Notes: generated by a model from the letters alone, not told the origin. A stretch of DNA of 64,000 bases from Orobanche coerulescens (GCA_033398695.1 CM065806.1:43177001-43241000), one strand, 5' to 3'. Positions 11,057 through 23,470 are shown, counted from the stretch's first letter. Translations and numbers: made by a program.

Positions 11057-11099
11057 CCCCCGATTACTCGGGGGTTAGCAAAATTTCATTATTTTGCTA
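11057..11099 (-). promoter_or_regulatory. Double hairpin in the LTR 3' half, copy 2
   Basis: Arms CCCCCGA/TCGGGGG around TTAC (11057-11074) and TAGCAAAAT/ATTTTGCTA around TTCATT (11076-11099). Relative to copy 1 the pair next to the loop has changed from C-G to T-A on both arms, so pairing is preserved. Confidence 0.65.
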
Positions 11100-11539
11100 G
11101 TGCAAGTACAAAAAGCAAATACGAGTCATACAAATTCCAAGAATAATAATAACTAGGAATCCTCAAAGATTCAAACATGACGAAAAATACTTCCCGCGGC
11201 AAGAGTTTGAGTAAAACTTTCCAAGTTCAAAAAATCGCAAATCAAGAGAACAATTTATAAATTGTTTAAAATGCCCTCGGGAGTTTTAACAGGAAACCAT
11301 TTAGGATTATCGAATCCTTTTCTTTTAAAAACCGAAAGGGGACACAACCTAAAGATTTGCTTTCTCAAATAAAACCAACAACAATTCACAGGGTTCATAT
11401 CCCACGTCACGTGTCCTCGACGGACATAAAATCAACAAAACATAACCACCCAATATACGAACTCTCGGTAACACATCCAAGGTACTCGACCTGGCAAAAC
11501 ACATCCAAAATCATATACATAACACCATGATCACATGCC

Positions 11540-11770
11540 ACGTCATCTCACGGTTAGATCAATCACTTGTTGTCTCCTGACCACATGATCACAAGCCATG
11601 TGTCACCATAGGTTTTCTTAGGCGCTCACTGTTGGATCAATCACTTATTGCATTCTGACCACATAATCACAAGCCATGTGTCACTGTAGTTTTCTTAGGC
11701 TCTCACAGTTGGATCAATCACTTGTTTCATCCTGACCACATGATCACAAGCCATGTGTCACCGTAGACCT
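11540..11770. repeat. Tandem array in solo LTR, about 75 bp x 3-4
   Basis: Imperfect direct repeats of a unit containing GGATCAATCACTT, CTGACCACATGATCACAAG and CCATGTGTCAC. The first unit is the most diverged. Confidence 0.85.
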
Positions 11771-12712
11771 CGCCTATGTCCACACATTCACACACACAAC
11801 ATAGTACACCCAGGATATCACATTAATCCACATAGAGACAACAAATACTTAGCATGACACTATTGTCAAATCACAACGCACCGAAATGAGATAATATATA
11901 TATATATATATATATATTATCAAATCACAACATCAACACCAAGCGTATTCATAGGATTCACTTAACCATTCACAAAACACACCGTTCACAAAACACACGT
12001 GTTTTGAAAGAGAGCCTTTAACCTTTAACGAGGCTAAACCGAATCTTTTGAAAGTTCATTTCATACAATCAATAAACACACCAAGACGATCATCAATCAT
12101 CATATCCACAAATTAAGAAATGTATGAACCAGGTACTTTCCTCAAGTAATGGTAACTGTGGAGAATCGACCGAAGTGAGGCGACACGAACCGACTACGAA
12201 CCTGCCAGCTCCGCCGAACGACAACCCGCGACAATAAACTACGAACGACAATAACAACAATGAAAATGAATTCCATAGCATGACCCAAAACCACTGAATT
12301 AAAGGACCAAACGACGAAAGTTCAAGGGTTTCCCTCAAAATGGCCAAGAACACGAATCGACCCGATAAAAACATGAAAACGGAATTTCATACCATGGGTT
12401 AAGATCAACAAGACTAGATAACAACAATAGAACCAATAATTTCGGCCAAGAATTACGAAATCAATAAAAAAATCCCAAATGTTCCCGAAATAGGGTTCTA
12501 GGGTTATTACCTTGATTCAAAAGGGAAAATAATGATTTGATATTATTAATCCACACCAAGACCTTGATGATAATGTTGTAGGTTGAAAGATTGATGAATT
12601 TCCATGAAGAATCGCCCTGGAATCGCCTCAAGACTCTGCCCGTCGCCAAAAAGAAGAAAAGGTCGAAGTCTGACCAAAACAGAAAAGGCTTTTGTACTTG
12701 TACAGACCCTAG

Positions 12713-12818
12713 TTACGGCCGTAACATTATGACATTACGACCGTAACATACGACCATTACGACCGTAACTCACGGTACTTACGGCCGTAACATTATGCAG
12801 GTTACGGCCGTAACCTGC
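12713..12818. repeat. Palindrome cluster in U3, TTACGGCCGTAA type
   Basis: Five TTACGGCCGTAA/TTACGACCGTAA words within ~110 bp, 515-620 bp from the LTR start. CATTA and ACAT spacers recur. Confidence 0.8.
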
Positions 12819-13351
12819 CTTCTGGCAGTAGAAAAATCCATTCTGCTCTCTGGTCAGTCTCGAACGACCTCAAAATGCGACGACTCAGAAAACATGACAT
12901 AACGCTAATGAAGGATTCTCAACAACGAACGAAAGTGTTACACAAATGCGCGATTCCGACAACTCGTAGGTAGGTAAAAACGAGTATGAAAAGAAGTATC
13001 CAAAACTTTGGGAAATTACAAAACGGCCCAAACGTCCGGAAATCATGATACGGCAACGGATAACCCATCCGAAGCACACAACACGTATTACAATGTTACA
13101 TGAACTTACGGGAAATACGAAACAACAGTTTCGAATGAGATTCGCAAGAATCGAACTTATGTGCGGAAAAGTCGCTAAGAAGCACGGAACTCAACAAAGC
13201 GACACCGAAACGAACTCGGATGTCAAAGTGCAGAATTAATCATTCTCAGAATGACGAAATGTTCACAAGCGAGCCGCTAAAACGGACTTCTGCCAAAAAA
13301 ATTTACCAAAAATCGAAATTGCGGATATTACAGAAATACTGGGGTATTACA

Positions 13352-14387
13352 CCCTTGACCCCGTGCGTCAAATGCAGCTCTCTAATCCATGATGGTGCCA
13401 TCATCACTTACAACTAAACGATCATCCATCAAATAGCGAGCTAGACCCAACATGGTCAAATAAAAGGTCATTTTTTGCTGCTATTTTCCAGACGCTCGGC
13501 ATGCGCACCAATAGATGCAGAAATAGGGGTAGAGAAAGAAAGACCAGTAGTTATCCAATCCCGTAGGCTGATATAGAAGATTGGCCTGCGTAGACTGTTC
13601 CTATCATAGCAGTCCTAGATGCTGCAGTGGCGGAGGCTGATCCGACGGCGACAATGGCAATGGCGGCATCGACCGCGGAAACATATTGATGGCGGAAACA
13701 TCAGCGGCGGTGATGGATCCGATCAAGATTCTGTTACAAGTTATCAGTTCAAATTACAATAAGAATCTAAAAATTATTGGGGATACAATAAAAATATTGC
13801 ATACACTGGTGATGATTTGAACTGGACATTAGATCTATTAAAATTAAATAATACCTATAAATCAATCCATGGAAGAAAAGTCAAGGCGCGAATACTTTTT
13901 CTTTAAAATTCTTATTACCTCATTTAGCATCTCACGGTATATGGCAATGCACCTCCCAAGATGCAACGACTTAGTATTGGATCGGATCTTCGAAACCAAT
14001 CACCCTGACGAACGCGTCTTCCCCGAACAACTGCGCAATGTACCTTAAATTTTGTAATAAAAATATGCGGAAAAATTGTGGGGGGGAGGGGGGAAAAAGA
14101 TGCACGATTTTCTGATGCGAGGTGTAATTTATAGGTGTAGATTAAGTCAAGGAAAGTAGAATCATAACTAAAATATGATTCTTTGGACTTACTTCTCAAG
14201 CAATCTGGAAGGTTTCAGAATAGAGGAGTCTCAAAATTAATTGATTCTGTAGAATAATTAAATCGAAGCAAAACAGAGCCAGCCCCGTCGGGACGGGCTA
14301 AGGGTCCAAGCCGCACAGAGTCGGACAGACGGATGCGCGTGTGCGTGTGTGCGGCGTCGTTCCACCTAGGCACTCCCTTAAGAGTTT
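13352..14387. other. Intergenic stretch, no recognised feature
   Basis: No frame gives a protein I recognise. A GC-richer part at about 13620-13720 contains repeated GGCGG/GATGGCGG words. A G-run with GGGGGGGAGGGGGG sits at about 14079-14094. Confidence 0.4.
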
Positions 14388-14840
14388 TGTTAGGGATGGC
14401 AATGGGGTGGGTCGGATGGGTACTTGGAGATCCAAACCCGCTCCACGAGGTGAACGGATCGGGGCGGGTCGACCAATTGCGAATCATGGGGCGGGGTGGG
14501 TCGGCCGCATAGGGAAAGATACTTAATTAAAGTTAATAAAATAAATATTTCTACGAGTTTTTGTAATATTTCGTTTTAATTATACATATTATTTATAAAA
14601 ACTTTCCAATATTAACACAAATATATAAGATATACTAATAGATGTATAAAAAAGTATATAAATATATATAGAATATATATAATTTATATTAAATATATTT
14701 GAAAATATTAAAAAGCCGGGAGGTACGGGACAAGGCGGGTACCACTAGGCAAAAATGATACCCAGATGCGCCCCGCTTCACCGCGGGTCGTGGTGCGGGC
14801 AGGGTGATCCATGCGTCACGAGTCAGGATGGAGCAGTGCG
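14388..14840. mobile_element. Possible small hAT-type or MITE-like insertion
   Basis: A GC-rich left part that begins TTAGGGATGGCAATGGGG, a word common at the ends of plant non-autonomous hAT elements, is followed by a very AT-rich centre (14520-14710) and another GCGGGT-rich part (14715-14810). I could not find a clean terminal inverted repeat or target duplication, so the ends and the class are uncertain. Confidence 0.3.
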
Positions 14841-16695
14841 GTTCGAGCCAAAATTGTCGTCCCGAAGTTTTCTACTAACTCTGGTCCACTTTTCTATTCT
14901 AAGGAAAAGTTTTCTATGTGGGATGGCTTCTACTTCTTCCAAATGAGTGGATTTTAATTTTAATAAGCCTATTTCAAGGCTCAATTTTTGACCATTAATT
15001 TCCCACTTATCCGAACTCGGATTCGTGGAATAAATACACCACTATTATCTATTCGAAACGTAAATTCTGATTATGATGCTCATTTTTCACGTTTGACGAT
15101 GCCCCAGATGTATAAAATTTAGTGGCACTTTGACCTATTTGACTCCAAAATACCAACAGGTAAATATAAACATTTTTCTTTTCAGGAAATGAAATACTAT
15201 ATATCCAAGTTACCCTCCCATACACCCCAATTTGAAATTCTCATCAGTGTAGAGTCTACCATTAAACGACCGTCTAATATTTTCTTGATCTCTAAAGCAA
15301 AGGTTATACCCATTTCCGTGTCCACAAATATCTGAATTTGTTTGCTAATAAAGACCATAATTTTGGCACATCCATTTCTATGTCCGCTAATATCTCACAG
15401 TTTGTTACCAAGAAAGACCATAATTTATTACAATCATCACGAAGGAATTGATGCAAAAAAAGTCCAAGAGCTGATGTGCTTCCATCCACACATAAAATAC
15501 TTACATGAGAAGATGGTTTCGTTCAAAACAAGCCTTAAGATCACATCACAGTACTATTCAGGAGTTGGTACATTTAAATGAAATTTGACGTTAAAACACG
15601 GGGCTGCTCCTTATTTCAGGAAACCATTTAAAATCAGCCCCTCAAAATACTTTATGGTGCCTTCCAAAATAACGACTTGGGGTAAACATTTTCTATCCAG
15701 AGATGGATTGAAAAATCTCTTCCATATGTCGATAGGCGCCTGTCGAGAGAAGTTTTTCGTCGAGCCCCATCCAAGCCTGCACACAAGGTAACAACATATC
15801 AGATGGACAATCAAAACTCTGTTACGGATAGATATTTGTGATTAGCATCTTTCGTACCTCGTAAAACAAGATTGCAATAATCAAAATCATCCACCAAACC
15901 ATACTTATTAGTACGATTCGTAAGTACTAGATTGCATGCTTACCATGTGGTATTGATAATTAATAAACCAAACATATATCTCCAGAACGGGACCATAGCA
16001 GGTAAGGCGCAGCTGGACGGAAACTAATGTCACTTTCCTGATGAGCCTGTAACAGCGTGAATTTAGTTGACATACGTATGAGGAAAGACTGGTAGCCGGG
16101 GTACGAGGGTCTGAAGACGCCGCACGGGTGCTGTGAACTGCTCCGAAATTTATGCCCATGACACATCTCTAGTTTTAAATCAAGTATTCAGATGTTAAAG
16201 GTAGTTCTTACAAACTCTAGCGAAGAGGGGCCAATATATAATGAACTAGATCTGAATCATTCTCAACGAGTTCATGAGGTAGATGCTAGAAATAACATTG
16301 ATTTGAGCAACAAAATCAGCCCATACAGTGAGAATTCCACACTCTAATCATACATCTACTGATTAAAGTCTTACTCAAATCAACCACCAATTGCATAGTG
16401 AGACATCAGGGATATAAGTAAAGGGATATGAAGAATTGTTCACAAAATTATTCAGAAGTGACACTGCCACAGAAGAGTACAGCTACTCTACGACCTCCGA
16501 CTCGGGAGTATGGAAAAACAAATTGACCAACAATGGATCAGTCCAGCTCTCTAGGAATCAATATGTCTCCTTCCAACATCTTTAAAGGGGTCTGCGCGCA
16601 GTTGAAACTATTTAAACAGCAAAATTAATCATGAGAATACAAAAAGTGTTCTTTTAATCCTTACTAATCAATGGCGGATCAAGTATACTGGTTGC
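14841..16695. other. Intergenic stretch with possible unidentified exon remnants
   Basis: Mostly AT-rich. Two patches (15600-15800 and 15960-16165, minus strand) have even codon-like composition and AG/GT borders resembling exons, for example an acceptor-like TGCAG before about 15780. I recognise no domain in any translation and cannot join them into a model. They may be remnants of a host gene or of a mobile element. Confidence 0.25.
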
Positions 16696-16696
16696 A

Positions 16697-16860
16697 GTAC
16701 CTGCAAGGGCAACCGAGTTGGTGGAGTAGATAAACGCCGAACTAAAAGTTCACGATTTGAATTCTCGCTGCCAACACTCTCAAAATGAGACTGTCACACA
16801 AGGCTTGTGTAGTGTAGCTTAACTCGAGAGCACTCGGAAAGCAAAAAGTATACTCGTTTG
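16697..16860 (+). mobile_element. Possible tRNA-derived SINE fragment
   Basis: A box A-like stretch (AACCGAGTTGGTGGAG, 16711-16726) is followed about 25 bp later by a box B-like stretch (CACGATTTGAATTCT, 16751-16765), the layout of an internal RNA polymerase III promoter in plant SINEs. No A-tail or clear target duplication is seen, and both boxes deviate from consensus. Confidence 0.35.
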
Positions 16861-17153
16861 CAGTGTGCTACCACACACCATACTTTTTAGGGAAAGAAAT
16901 AGTAATATATAAAAAGAAGAGAAAAATATATAAAATTTTAATCCACCCATATCAAATTTTGGATCCCATATCCGAATACATATGCATGAGAAGTATCTTG
17001 ATCCAAATCACTAAACCTACAATTCAGTTCTATTGTCAAATTTCTGTATACATTGAACTCATCATCTCCCAAGAACAACTGAACAATTGGTAGACTTATT
17101 ACATTAATGAATTAAACCAACACCAAGGACTATTAAAAAAAAAAAGTTGAAAA

Positions 17154-17519
17154 TCATAAAGAAAAGTTAGCATCATGCAGCCCTTCCACTTTAAGGGACT
17201 GCTCTAACAAATATTGGGACTTTTCCATCAATTCCGGGCTTAATCTAAACATCAACACACAAAACTCCATCTGACTGAGCGCTCCATCTCCATCAAAGTC
17301 GCCTTCTTTAAGCATTCTACGAAGATCATCATCAGATAGTTCTTGCAGGCCCAATAAAGTAGAGTTCTTTTTGAGACTCTCGAATGTGATGACACCTTTG
17401 TCAGAATCCATCAATAGTTGAAACCCATTGCAGAGTTCCCCAATTAATCCGTCCCCACCAAGCTTCTCCGCCATTAGGGGCAAGAAATCTTGGAAATCGG
17501 ATTGATCTTTTGAAGCCAT
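17154..17519 (-). CDS. EF-hand calcium-binding protein, PBP1/KIC-like
   Basis: A 121-residue intronless frame. By overall resemblance it belongs to the plant family of PINOID-binding protein 1 and the kinesin-like calmodulin-binding protein interactor KIC: small cytosolic Ca2+ sensors that bind a partner kinase or kinesin. Seen directly: an N-terminal FQDFLPLMAEKLGG segment (9-22), GLIGELCNGF (24-33), a degenerate first EF-hand region around residues 38-50, and one canonical EF-hand loop at 74-85 (D74, D76, D78, G79, L81, E85). A hydrophobic helix FCVLMFRLSPELME follows. The length is normal for the family and there are no internal stops. The ATG at 17519 is the first in frame and has a TATA-like box ~95 bp upstream. 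It is flanked by mobile elements on both sides and is the only host gene I can support here. Confidence 0.92.
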   Translation of the reverse strand: MASKDQSDFQDFLPLMAEKLGGDGLIGELCNGFQLLMDSDKGVITFESLKKNSTLLGLQELSDDDLRRMLKEGDFDGDGALSQMEFCVLMFRLSPELMEKSQYLLEQSLKVEGLHDANFSL

Positions 17520-17610
17520 TACGAGCGGAAACTCAATGGAGACCTTAAATCTTTATTCTTTCCTTTTTCTTCTCGTTTTAATTGGAATGTGAGAGATTGC
17601 AGGAATGGGA

Positions 17611-17619
17611 TTTAATATA
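17611..17619 (-). promoter_or_regulatory. TATA-like box of the EF-hand gene
   Basis: TATATTAAA on the minus strand, about 92-100 bases before the start codon, followed by a CT-rich leader (the plus strand shows GAGAGAAGCAAAAG). Position and context suit a plant core promoter. Confidence 0.45.
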
Positions 17620-18839
17620 GAGAGAAGCAAAAGAGTGGGAGGTGGGGGAGGGGTTTCCCAGAAAAAAGACTTTTAGACAGCTAGACTACAGTTATACAAC
17701 ATAAATACGATATCGCGAAGAAAATGCACAAGAAATTGCCTTTAAGCTTCTATGATGTATACTATCTCCTGCCAAAGCTTACATTTGGATATTTTTACGA
17801 GTTTGATAAATTAAAGGTTCGTTCGTGCGATGCACCATATAAAATTTTAATAAAAAGTTGTTGAGTAAATTATAGAATGTAATGAAACTAGATAAAAAAA
17901 TCTCATATTAAATCTCATATTAACGTAGTGTTAAGTTAATTGGTATCCATCATATGAATAAATTTAAAGGACGGAAGTAGTATGCGATTAAATCCTAATA
18001 TATATGTGTGCGCAGTCTAGGTTTTCCTATTTTTAGTTAATAAAAAGACTCACAAAATGTTTTTTTGCAAGGAATATAAATCTTAAATTGAATTTTTTAA
18101 AAATGAGTTAATTTTATTTTTGTTTTGCATATATCTTTTTTTAACATAAAATTTTTTGTGCAATCAGCTGTTAATATAAATTTATCAAATTTACTATGTT
18201 CAATGTGGATGTTTAATTGAATATCTTGAAATAAGAATTAATTTAATATATCTTTAATGAACTGAATAGAAAAATTTATAAATATTTAGAATTTTAAGCT
18301 AAAGAAATAAAGAAATAAATTTTATTGGTAGATGAGTGTAAGTTGTGGAACAACTCACAAAATATATTTAGAGTTTTTTTCTAAAAATTTAAAAAGATAT
18401 CTCTTTATATATACTAGGGGCGAACGATGTGCACCGCGCGTCAGGACACCATCATCGTGTGTCTATCTTCGTGAGTGGTAGAGCAGTTTGTGAGATTAAT
18501 CAGTAAATTTTTTAATTAAAGTATTGATTTGTAGCTTTTATAGTGGAGATGAGGAAATAAAGGCGTAACAAAATGCAATGTAATACAACCACAGGAAAAC
18601 TGCAAAAGAATAACCCTTTTGCGTGTCCAAAAAAAAACGAAAAGAATAGAATACAATTACACAATAAAAAAAATGAGCCACGAAATTTGAGGGTGGAGCA
18701 CATCAACCAACAAAAGAACGGTGGCACAGTGTAAATAAACACGATGAAGACGAGCACGAGCGTTGTCAAAGAGAAAAATAAAACAGTAGCGACAAAAACA
18801 ATAAGTCCACTTGGAGATAAATTCACTATAACTTTAAAC
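17620..18839. other. AT-rich intergenic stretch
   Basis: No gene recognised. Two GC-richer words, CGTTCGTGCGATGCACC (about 17821) and GCGAACGATGTGCACCGCGC (about 18420), bracket an AT-rich block and resemble sequences in small plant transposons, but no paired ends could be defined. Confidence 0.35.
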
Positions 18840-19189
18840 TAGCGAAACTTAGTTACAATGAATCTAGTTGCACCATCTTTCAACCAGTGAAAACCCGTGG
18901 CCGTCGCAACTCCTTCCCTTGGTTTCTTAACACCTCTTGATCTAAAACCCTTGGATGCCTCAACAACTGGCAAGTTACCTATGACCTTCCAATCAAGAAC
19001 TCGTGGATGCTTTACAATCTTTTACTCTCAAGAACATTGTTTAAGAAAGTACCCCATACTCAAACTTTAAGACAAGAGTTTATGTCTTCTCCAACTTCAA
19101 AGAACTTCTGATGATTTGTATCATTAAGATCTTTGTTCTTTCACGATGCTTAGCACAGAGTGTATTGCTCGTTTGCTTCGTTTGCTTTG
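18840..19189 (-). mobile_element. Partial SIRE-like copia LTR
   Basis: Reverse complement matches 9880-10150 over several hundred bases with many substitutions (shared GTTGGAGAAGACA and GATCAAGAGGTGTTA words). Its U5 side ends where the B-element LTR starts at 19190. Confidence 0.5.
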
Positions 19190-19831
19190 TGTTGTGTCGC
19201 GATTAACACACCTCGACGGCGATCGACATAGGGGCCGAGCGACCGAGTCAGCGTCAAATGAACCACATCACACCTACCAAACGAAGATCCCAGATCAAGT
19301 CCGAGTGCCAAGCGATCGACATCCAGGGCGATCGTCTCTTGGCACATGGCGATCGACTCTGGTGCCCGATCGAGGACGACTGCCTCATGCCATGTGTAAA
19401 GCCAGCATCCATCAAGTCTGCGAAGACTAAATCTCGGGATGAAGGCCTACGTGCAGATCCAGAAAAGGCGCCGTAGGAAAAGGATCTTTGACTCCAGTCC
19501 ATCAACAGCTGTCGGCGACATGGACAAATCTCACCTACCGACAGACCCGCCGAAAGGTCCAAAATGGACCTCCTAAGACAGCGACGTGAGGCACATGGCG
19601 TATTCTCATTGATTCGCACAGCTGGCTGTCAGTAGTAGCCGCGGACTTTAAGGGAACAGACCCACGTGCTGAGACGATCGCCCGCTTATTATAATACAAG
19701 AAAGACGCTCGCCCGCTTATTATAACAAATATTGTGTTATTTACATTCCCTCGGACATGCTCTCGCATTTTGTTTGTTACTCACCTGAAGCTATATCCAG
19801 CAATCCCTTCCAGATAATAGTTTGGGTAACA
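19190..19831 (+). mobile_element. 5' LTR of Ty3-type element B, copy 2 (shortened)
   Basis: Same ends as copy 1 (start TGTTGTGTCG, end GGGTAACA) but only 642 bp against 1,163, so an internal part of the LTR is deleted, including the region of the TATA box in copy 1. It is followed by the word ATTGGCGCTAGAAGAAGGGG, equivalent to the primer-binding site of copy 1. Confidence 0.7.
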
Positions 19832-19937
19832 ACAATTGGCGCTAGAAGAAGGGGATCTACTTGAAGAAACTCATTGTTCTCCGGAGCATATAATTGAAGA
19901 AACACTCCTTGTTCTTCATAGAAAAGCCTTCGACATC

Positions 19938-20079
19938 ATGACTTCTGCCACCACTTCGAAGAGAGCCACTCTCCGATCCGCCGGACGTCTTATTCTGGCT
20001 CGAGCCGAGTCCCAACCTACGGTGGAGGGTAGCCGCGGCGGCGCGAGACTCTCGATCTCGCCCCAGAGGGGCGGCCCTA
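19938..20079 (+). pseudogene. Gag N-terminus of element B copy 2, 5' part (interrupted)
   Basis: The start codon at 19938 and the following ~47 codons parallel copy 1 at 9380 (MTSATTSKR.. against MSSASTPKK..). The frame is cut at 20079 by the CACTA transposon and resumes at 39365 in the same register of similarity (SLSLDQF). Both halves lack the nucleocapsid and pol regions, so this is a remnant. Confidence 0.65.
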
Positions 20080-20107
20080 CACTAGTACAAAAGGTCACAT
20101 AGGCCAC
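20080..20107 (+). repeat. CACTA left terminal inverted repeat
   Basis: 28 bp beginning CACTAGTACAAAA; pairs with the right end at 39334-39361 with two mismatches. Confidence 0.93.
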
Positions 20108-20139
20108 GTTTTTCTAGTTACATCCTAGCCACGTTTTTG

Positions 20140-20930
20140 TTTTTACAGTGGCCAAAGGATGAAAATAAGCTTGTGGGCTAGTTATGGCCATCAGAGTTAT
20201 TGTTTTGTAGCCATAGGGCACCATTTGGTCATGGTTTCAAATCTAAACATATAATATGTGGCCATTTATGAGGATATGGTCACATTGTAATGCAACACAA
20301 AAATTAACCCGAGGCCGAAAGGCATTTTATTTAGCTACTTTGGTTTGTTTGGGTGTCCAAATGTTATATTCATTTGACACTTAGATTTTGCGAGACAAAA
20401 AGTGACATATATAGCCAATTGAGATATTAATAACTGGCCATAATTTTGTGTTTTTACAGTGGCCAAAGGATAAAAATAAGCTTGTGGGCTAGTTATGGCC
20501 ACTACGGTTATTGTTTTGTAGCCATAAGGCACCATTTGGTCATGGTTTCAAATCTAAACATATAATATGTGGCCATTTATGAGGATATGGTCACATTGGA
20601 ATGCAACACAAAAATTAACTCGAGGCCGAAAGGCATTTTATTTAGCTACTTTGGTTTGTTTCTGTGTCCAAATGTTATATTCATTTGACACTTCGATTTT
20701 GCGAGACAAAAATTGACATATATAGCCAATTGAGATATTAGTAACTGGCCATAATTTTTATTTTTACAGTGGCCAAAGGATAAAAAATAGCTTGTGGGCT
20801 AGTTATGGCCACTGCGGTTATTGTTTTGTAGCCATATGGCACCATTTGGTCATGGTTTCAAATCTAAACATATAATATGCAATCATTTATGAAGATATGG
20901 TCATATTAAAATTCAACACAGTTTATCAAC
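20140..20930 (+). repeat. CACTA left subterminal repeats, ~310-bp unit x 2.5
   Basis: The phrase AGTGGCCAAAGGAT recurs at about 20148, 20458 and 20769, giving a 310-bp period. Two full units and a shortened third are present, over 95% alike by eye. Subterminal repeats bind the TNPA-type protein in studied CACTA elements; short GTGGCCA words inside the units are candidate sites by inference. Confidence 0.85.
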
Positions 20931-20934
20931 TTGA

Positions 20935-23470
20935 AGCTTAGTTTACTATTGATTTTATGTTTTCATCAGGGCCGGTTCTGACATTTTTTATGCCCATGAC
21001 GAAAAGTCATATTAATGCCCTTTGTGTAAAAAAAATAATAAAATAAATTTTTATGGGGTTTGCAACATATATAGTCAAGTTAGGTGGCTCATTCTCGTGT
21101 TGATTTTTATTAAAAGAAAATACAATAATACAATGGAGGACATAAACCAAAGACCTGAATAATGAAACATGAATATCACCTAAAGCGATATCTTCATGCA
21201 TTTTTCAAGCCCCAAAAGTTTACTTCATCAACATTAGTATTTTCAATATGTCCCTTATTGAAAATTCATTCCGCAATTCGTTTTTTAAATTACATGCGAA
21301 TTATGTGACAAATCTTTGAGAAAATCCATCTCGGTTGCCGTTCAAATAGTTAACTAGTGTGTGACCCATTGGAAAAATCAACGGGCATTTTAGTCCATTT
21401 AATTACAATTGCAACTAGAATTGATTTAATAATTGGAAAAGTTATACTATTACTATAATATTTTAAATCATCCTCACTCTTATATATTTTTTGAAAGGGA
21501 AAATGATTAAATATCAGGTCAAATTCAGTTTTTGTTACTAAAATAGGCACATTTTATTTTTGACAACTAATTATATTTTTTTTAAATGATTACTGCAAAA
21601 TAGTTTTTATTTTTTTGAATGATTACTACTTTACTCTCGTGTGTTGTAAACTTATATATATTTGTTTCATATTTACTCCAATTTCCGTACTCAAATTTTT
21701 TGTTCCTCAATTTTTTCTTCACATATGTTTTTCTTACGTCTCCTACCCCAGATACCGCATACGAAAGGCGGTCAACGGAGAATTGGACAAAATGCCGTTC
21801 CTCACAGTAGAACAAAAGATGGTTGCCGAAACAAAAGAATTGTACTATTTTTTCAGCATAAATGGCAACGACAAGGCAGTGATGGTGCATATGATATTAG
21901 ATGGAAGGTTGTAAATTAAGTTGTCATTGCCTTGGGGACCAATTCAAGATATGGATTTATAACATTCTAATACATTTTATAAAAGAATTATAAATCTTAT
22001 AAAATTAAAATAGTTATAAGAATTACGACTTGTGTGGGTATTTAAATATAAAATTTAAGTAATCAAAATACTACTTATAAATATCCAACTACATTTGACT
22101 TCATTGGATAATGGGTATTGGATATCCAAACTTCATCTTTTTAAATAGTTATTTGAATCAATATCATTAACAAACTCTTCAGCATGATTTTCGACAAATT
22201 CACTCAAACATGTTTTTATCTAACAAAATATCTATTTAAATATCCCATGCGGATTGAACAATTTCACATGTTTTTTCTTTTTATTTTATATTTTGAGTAC
22301 TTGATGGTTGTGATCGTCGAGTAAACATATCTTAAAACCAAATGAATCAAACAAAATCTATAAACAATACAAATAACACCAATCGAGTCAACCAATAAAA
22401 TCGGCATAGAAAGATAACAGATGGATATCAATTTCCTATTCCTTCTTTCACCTATTCACCAATCATCAATTAATACTAACAATATCAATATAACATCAAG
22501 CGATTTATGTCTAAAATGAAAGTAACATCAACAAGAAAACACAAAGCATTAAATTATAGAACAATTGGGTAAAAGGTAAATGCAATCAATATTTTCTACC
22601 GAAAATGGCAGAATGACTTCTGCTTAATTCCAAAATCCAAAGCATTATTTTTTAACATTATCGAACATTAAGATTAACCGAAAGAGGGCAAGCATCCAGC
22701 AAACAAAGTTGAACGACGGATGACATGAGCGCAAACGAGAATCTTTGAGATGGTAAGTAGGTAAAGATGAAGAGTGCAAACCAAGAACCATGTTTGTGAG
22801 CGAATGACAGACAGTCAACCAAATGGCATGAAGATGAAGTCTGTCGAACCATATCCACCGGGCAGCCGCAAAGACGAAGGTCGAACTCGAATTGAAGGGT
22901 CGAGTGAAGTAAGGTTTTTTTATTTTGAACAGGATGCTGGAACTAGTCTTTACAATGTTTCATTTATATAAAAAAATGAAGAAAAACATGTAGCAGACAA
23001 TGAAATTTCTAGCAGCTGTTTTGAACGAACTGATCGATCCCATGTTGCCTCATTCCTCTCGATATTCAAGTCAAAAATCTGCTAGGCACAATAGGAAAAC
23101 CAGGATCTTAGTTCAATGGTCTCCAACTTCCAAAACCAAACTAGTTCTAACATTTAAAAAAGGGATTCTAATAAGATAACTTGTTAAAATTTAACAACTA
23201 GAATAATAAGAACATTCTGTTGATACTCATTCATATGTCGTTCTAAACATTGAATTTCTAATTCATGTTTTCAAATTTGGATGAAATTTATCAGAAACCA
23301 CTAAAAGGAAATATACCGACATACCTGGAGGAACTCTAATGATAAGAAATCAAAGAGCCGGAGTCTGTCGTTTTGGTTTTCGTATAAACAGACCCCACCG
23401 TCGATTCGAGTAATCACTCGGGGTTCTTTACCCATGTCTTGTGGATCTACACCGGCAAAATGTTATCATT
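20935..23470. other. CACTA left spacer, no recognised gene
   Basis: AT-rich, with only short open frames. A CAGGGCCGGTTCTGA word at 20967 resembles the start of some plant hAT elements, but no matching opposite end was found. A last small exon of the transposase gene may lie at about 23477-23545 (minus), where a DAYDDGNNEE-like acidic stretch can be read. Confidence 0.4.

Larger units (their letters stand above)
10697..13332 (-). mobile_element. Solo LTR, chromovirus-like, with 5-bp target duplication
   Basis: In plus sense it starts TGTAACACCCCC (10697) and ends GATATTACA (13332). It is flanked by GAAAT on both sides (10692-10696 and 13333-13337), a perfect 5-bp target duplication, and no interior sequence is present. 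A solo LTR left by LTR-LTR recombination is the direct reading. It contains a double hairpin (11057-11099), a ~75-bp tandem array (11540-11770), an (AT)n microsatellite (about 11892-11920) and a TTACG..CGTAA palindrome cluster (12713-12818). Confidence 0.88.

Noticed and set aside
15585..16166. Possible minus-strand exons with acceptor-like borders
   Set aside because: No frame gives a recognisable protein and no consistent joining is visible; kept only as a note on an unassigned stretch.
17815..18450. Two GATGCACC/GATGTGCACC words around an AT-rich block, as in some Helitron-like or MITE sequences
   Set aside because: They are not inverted, and no CTAG-type end with a hairpin or target duplication could be defined.
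20967..21010. CAGGGCCGGTTCTGA, similar to the start of some plant hAT elements
   Set aside because: No matching opposite terminal repeat or 8-bp target duplication was found inside the CACTA spacer.
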